This document shows positions 24,467 through 25,398 of a stretch of DNA of 25,398 nt, piece by piece (within the stretch, counting starts at the first letter, position 1; every line of letters starts with the position of its first letter). The DNA is taken from the NCBI GenBank assembly GCA_965365625.1, contig CBDUCL010000013.1:1-25398 (forward strand), in the 5' to 3' direction. Source of the stretch: CAVWCW01 sp965365625. GTDB taxonomy: Bacteria; Pseudomonadota; Gammaproteobacteria; Chromatiales; Chromatiaceae. A program made the translations under genes and the position numbers. The notes under the pieces are model-generated. The model saw only the letters and a list, made by a program, of their open reading frames with translations. It ran no database searches and was not told where the DNA came from.

Positions 24467-25144
24467 TTAGACTTCGGCTATCCAGGCGGTGGCCGCCTCC
24501 AGGATCTCCTCCCACACCGCCTCCTCGCTCCGGCCCAACCGCTTGGGCAGACGAAACGAGTGGTCGCCGCCCTCGATCAGGTGCAGCCGGGCGCGGTTGC
24601 CAAGCCGCGCCAACACCGGCTGCAGCAGTTCCAGCCGACACAGGGGATCTCGCGTCCCCGCGACAAACAGCATCGGGCATTGAATGTTCGCCAGGTGACG
24701 ATCGCGCAGCTGTTCGGGCTTGCCGGCCGGGTGCAAGGGATAGCCGAGAAACAGCAGCCCGTCGCAATCCGCCCCGGCCGCGGCAAGGTGCGAAGCCACT
24801 CGTCCGCCCATGCTCTTACCACCCAGGAACAGGCGCCCAGGAGCCAGTTCCGGGTCGCCGAGAACTGCTGCCAGGACCGCCCGCCAGGTCGCCTCCAGGC
24901 GCGGCATTCGATCTGGCGCTCTACGCCCCTCCTCGGCATAAGGGAAGTTGAACTTGACGCTCAGCAACCCGCGCTCCGCCAGCCCCAGGTGGATGGTATT
25001 GAGAAACCGGCTGTGCATGTCGTTGCCGGCGCCGTGGGCCAACACCACCGCTGTGTCAGCAGCGGTGTAACCTGACGGCAAAGCCCAAAGCGAGCTGATC
25101 CGTCCGTCCGGCTCGAGACCGATCTTACGCTCCAGGATTCGCAT
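24467..25144 (-). CDS. Alpha/beta hydrolase, KANL3/Tex30 family
   Basis: Predicted serine hydrolase of 225 aa, substrate unknown. The oxyanion-side HGAG is at 37-40, the nucleophile elbow GGKSMGGR gives S111, and D166 (AGTRDPLC) and H195 (GGDHSF) complete the catalytic triad. No signal peptide or membrane helix is seen, so it is probably cytoplasmic. The ATG at 25144 has GGAGA six bases upstream; a TTG at 25222 would add 26 residues without family counterpart. It faces the kinase gene, the two stops being 12 bases apart, so it is a separate unit. Dienelactone-hydrolase-like annotation is an alternative within the same fold. Confidence 0.9.
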   Translation of the reverse strand: MRILERKIGLEPDGRISSLWALPSGYTAADTAVVLAHGAGNDMHSRFLNTIHLGLAERGLLSVKFNFPYAEEGRRAPDRMPRLEATWRAVLAAVLGDPELAPGRLFLGGKSMGGRVASHLAAAGADCDGLLFLGYPLHPAGKPEQLRDRHLANIQCPMLFVAGTRDPLCRLELLQPVLARLGNRARLHLIEGGDHSFRLPKRLGRSEEAVWEEILEAATAWIAEV

Positions 25145-25233
25145 CGCAGGTCTCCAACGAAAAACCAGAGGCTGGAGGTCCAGCGCCGGGATTTCGAGAT
25201 TACGCCCCGCCGCCAAGACCAAGCGCCGCCGTC

Positions 25234-25242
25234 ACTATATCA
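25234..25242 (-). promoter_or_regulatory. Possible extended -10 promoter of the hydrolase gene
   Basis: Minus-strand TGATATAGT matches an extended -10 (TGN plus TATAGT, five of six), about 90 bases upstream of the hydrolase ATG. No convincing -35 is present. The implied untranslated leader is about 80 bases and shows no recognised riboswitch. Confidence 0.35.
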
Positions 25243-25351
25243 GCGTTTGCCTATCGCCGGAGCAGCGGACACTGGGTGCGGCCGTGCTCATCGCCCAGGG
25301 TCTTGACCGGCCCAGTGCGCCGTATACTGTTCACGCACTTCTTCGTAACAC

Positions 25352-25398
25352 ATGCAATCAAGGTCCACGCCCGCAGTCCAGCTCACTATCGCCGCGAG
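25352..25398 (+). CDS. Possible start of an unidentified plus-strand gene (cut by window edge)
   Basis: An ATG at 25352 opens a frame (MQSRSTPAVQLTIAA) that runs off the window. A TATACT at 25323-25328 could be its -10 element, although the nearest -35-like TTGACC (25303-25308) is only 14 bases away. No Shine-Dalgarno is visible. Fifteen residues are too few to name a family. The rest of 25145-25351 is intergenic and shows nothing else I can support. Confidence 0.25.
   Translation, partial: MQSRSTPAVQLTIAA

Noticed and set aside
25303..25328. TTGACC/TATACT as a sigma70 promoter
   Set aside because: The 14-base spacer is too short; only the TATACT is mentioned, as weak support for a gene at the right edge.

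Overview
The window is from a GC-rich gammaproteobacterium. The main evidence is gene order: mraZ to ftsA on the minus strand, then rnpB and rsmI, then divergent lpoA-yraN-gmhA-dolP on the plus strand. From general knowledge this matches the Pseudomonas arrangement, and lpoA and dolP are gammaproteobacterial hallmarks. MurB inside the cluster between murC and ddlB, and a GlcD-like oxidase plus sensor kinase after dolP, fit a Chromatiales/Ectothiorhodospiraceae-like organism better than Pseudomonas or enterics. That placement is an inference, not a proven identification.

Bases 1-15899 (minus strand) hold the division and cell wall (dcw) cluster, in transcription order: mraZ, rsmH, ftsL, ftsI, murE, murF, mraY, murD, ftsW, murG, murC, a 52-codon small ORF, murB, ddlB, ftsQ and ftsA (cut by the left edge). 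Together they make the UDP-MurNAc-pentapeptide precursor (MurB-F, Ddl), lipid I and II (MraY, MurG), and the septal synthase and its regulators (FtsW, FtsI, FtsL, FtsQ, FtsA). Nearly every junction is a stop/start overlap (ATGA, TAATG) or a gap of 0-1 nt. A strong sigma70-type promoter (TTGACA, 18-bp spacer, TATTAT) sits before mraZ. It overlaps 10-bp repeats that look like a MraZ operator, so the operon is probably autoregulated. mraZ most likely starts at a TTG codon.

Bases 16071-16671 hold the RNase P RNA gene (rnpB, type A, minus strand), a possible terminator after it, and a spacer with nested inverted repeats before it. rsmI (minus strand, GTG start) follows at 16672-17517.

Bases 17609-24454 (plus strand) hold lpoA (outer-membrane activator of PBP1a), yraN, gmhA (SIS-domain isomerase in the position E. 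coli uses for diaA), dolP (double-BON lipoprotein), a GlcD/D-lactate-dehydrogenase-type FAD oxidase and a PhoR-like histidine kinase with no response regulator beside it in this window. A convergent alpha/beta hydrolase (24467-25144, minus) follows. The last roughly 250 bases are mostly intergenic and may carry the start of another plus-strand gene.

Most of the window is conserved housekeeping DNA. The best candidate for something undescribed is the 52-codon basic ORF that exactly fills the only real gap in the dcw operon, between murC and murB. No mobile element, CRISPR array or tRNA was seen.
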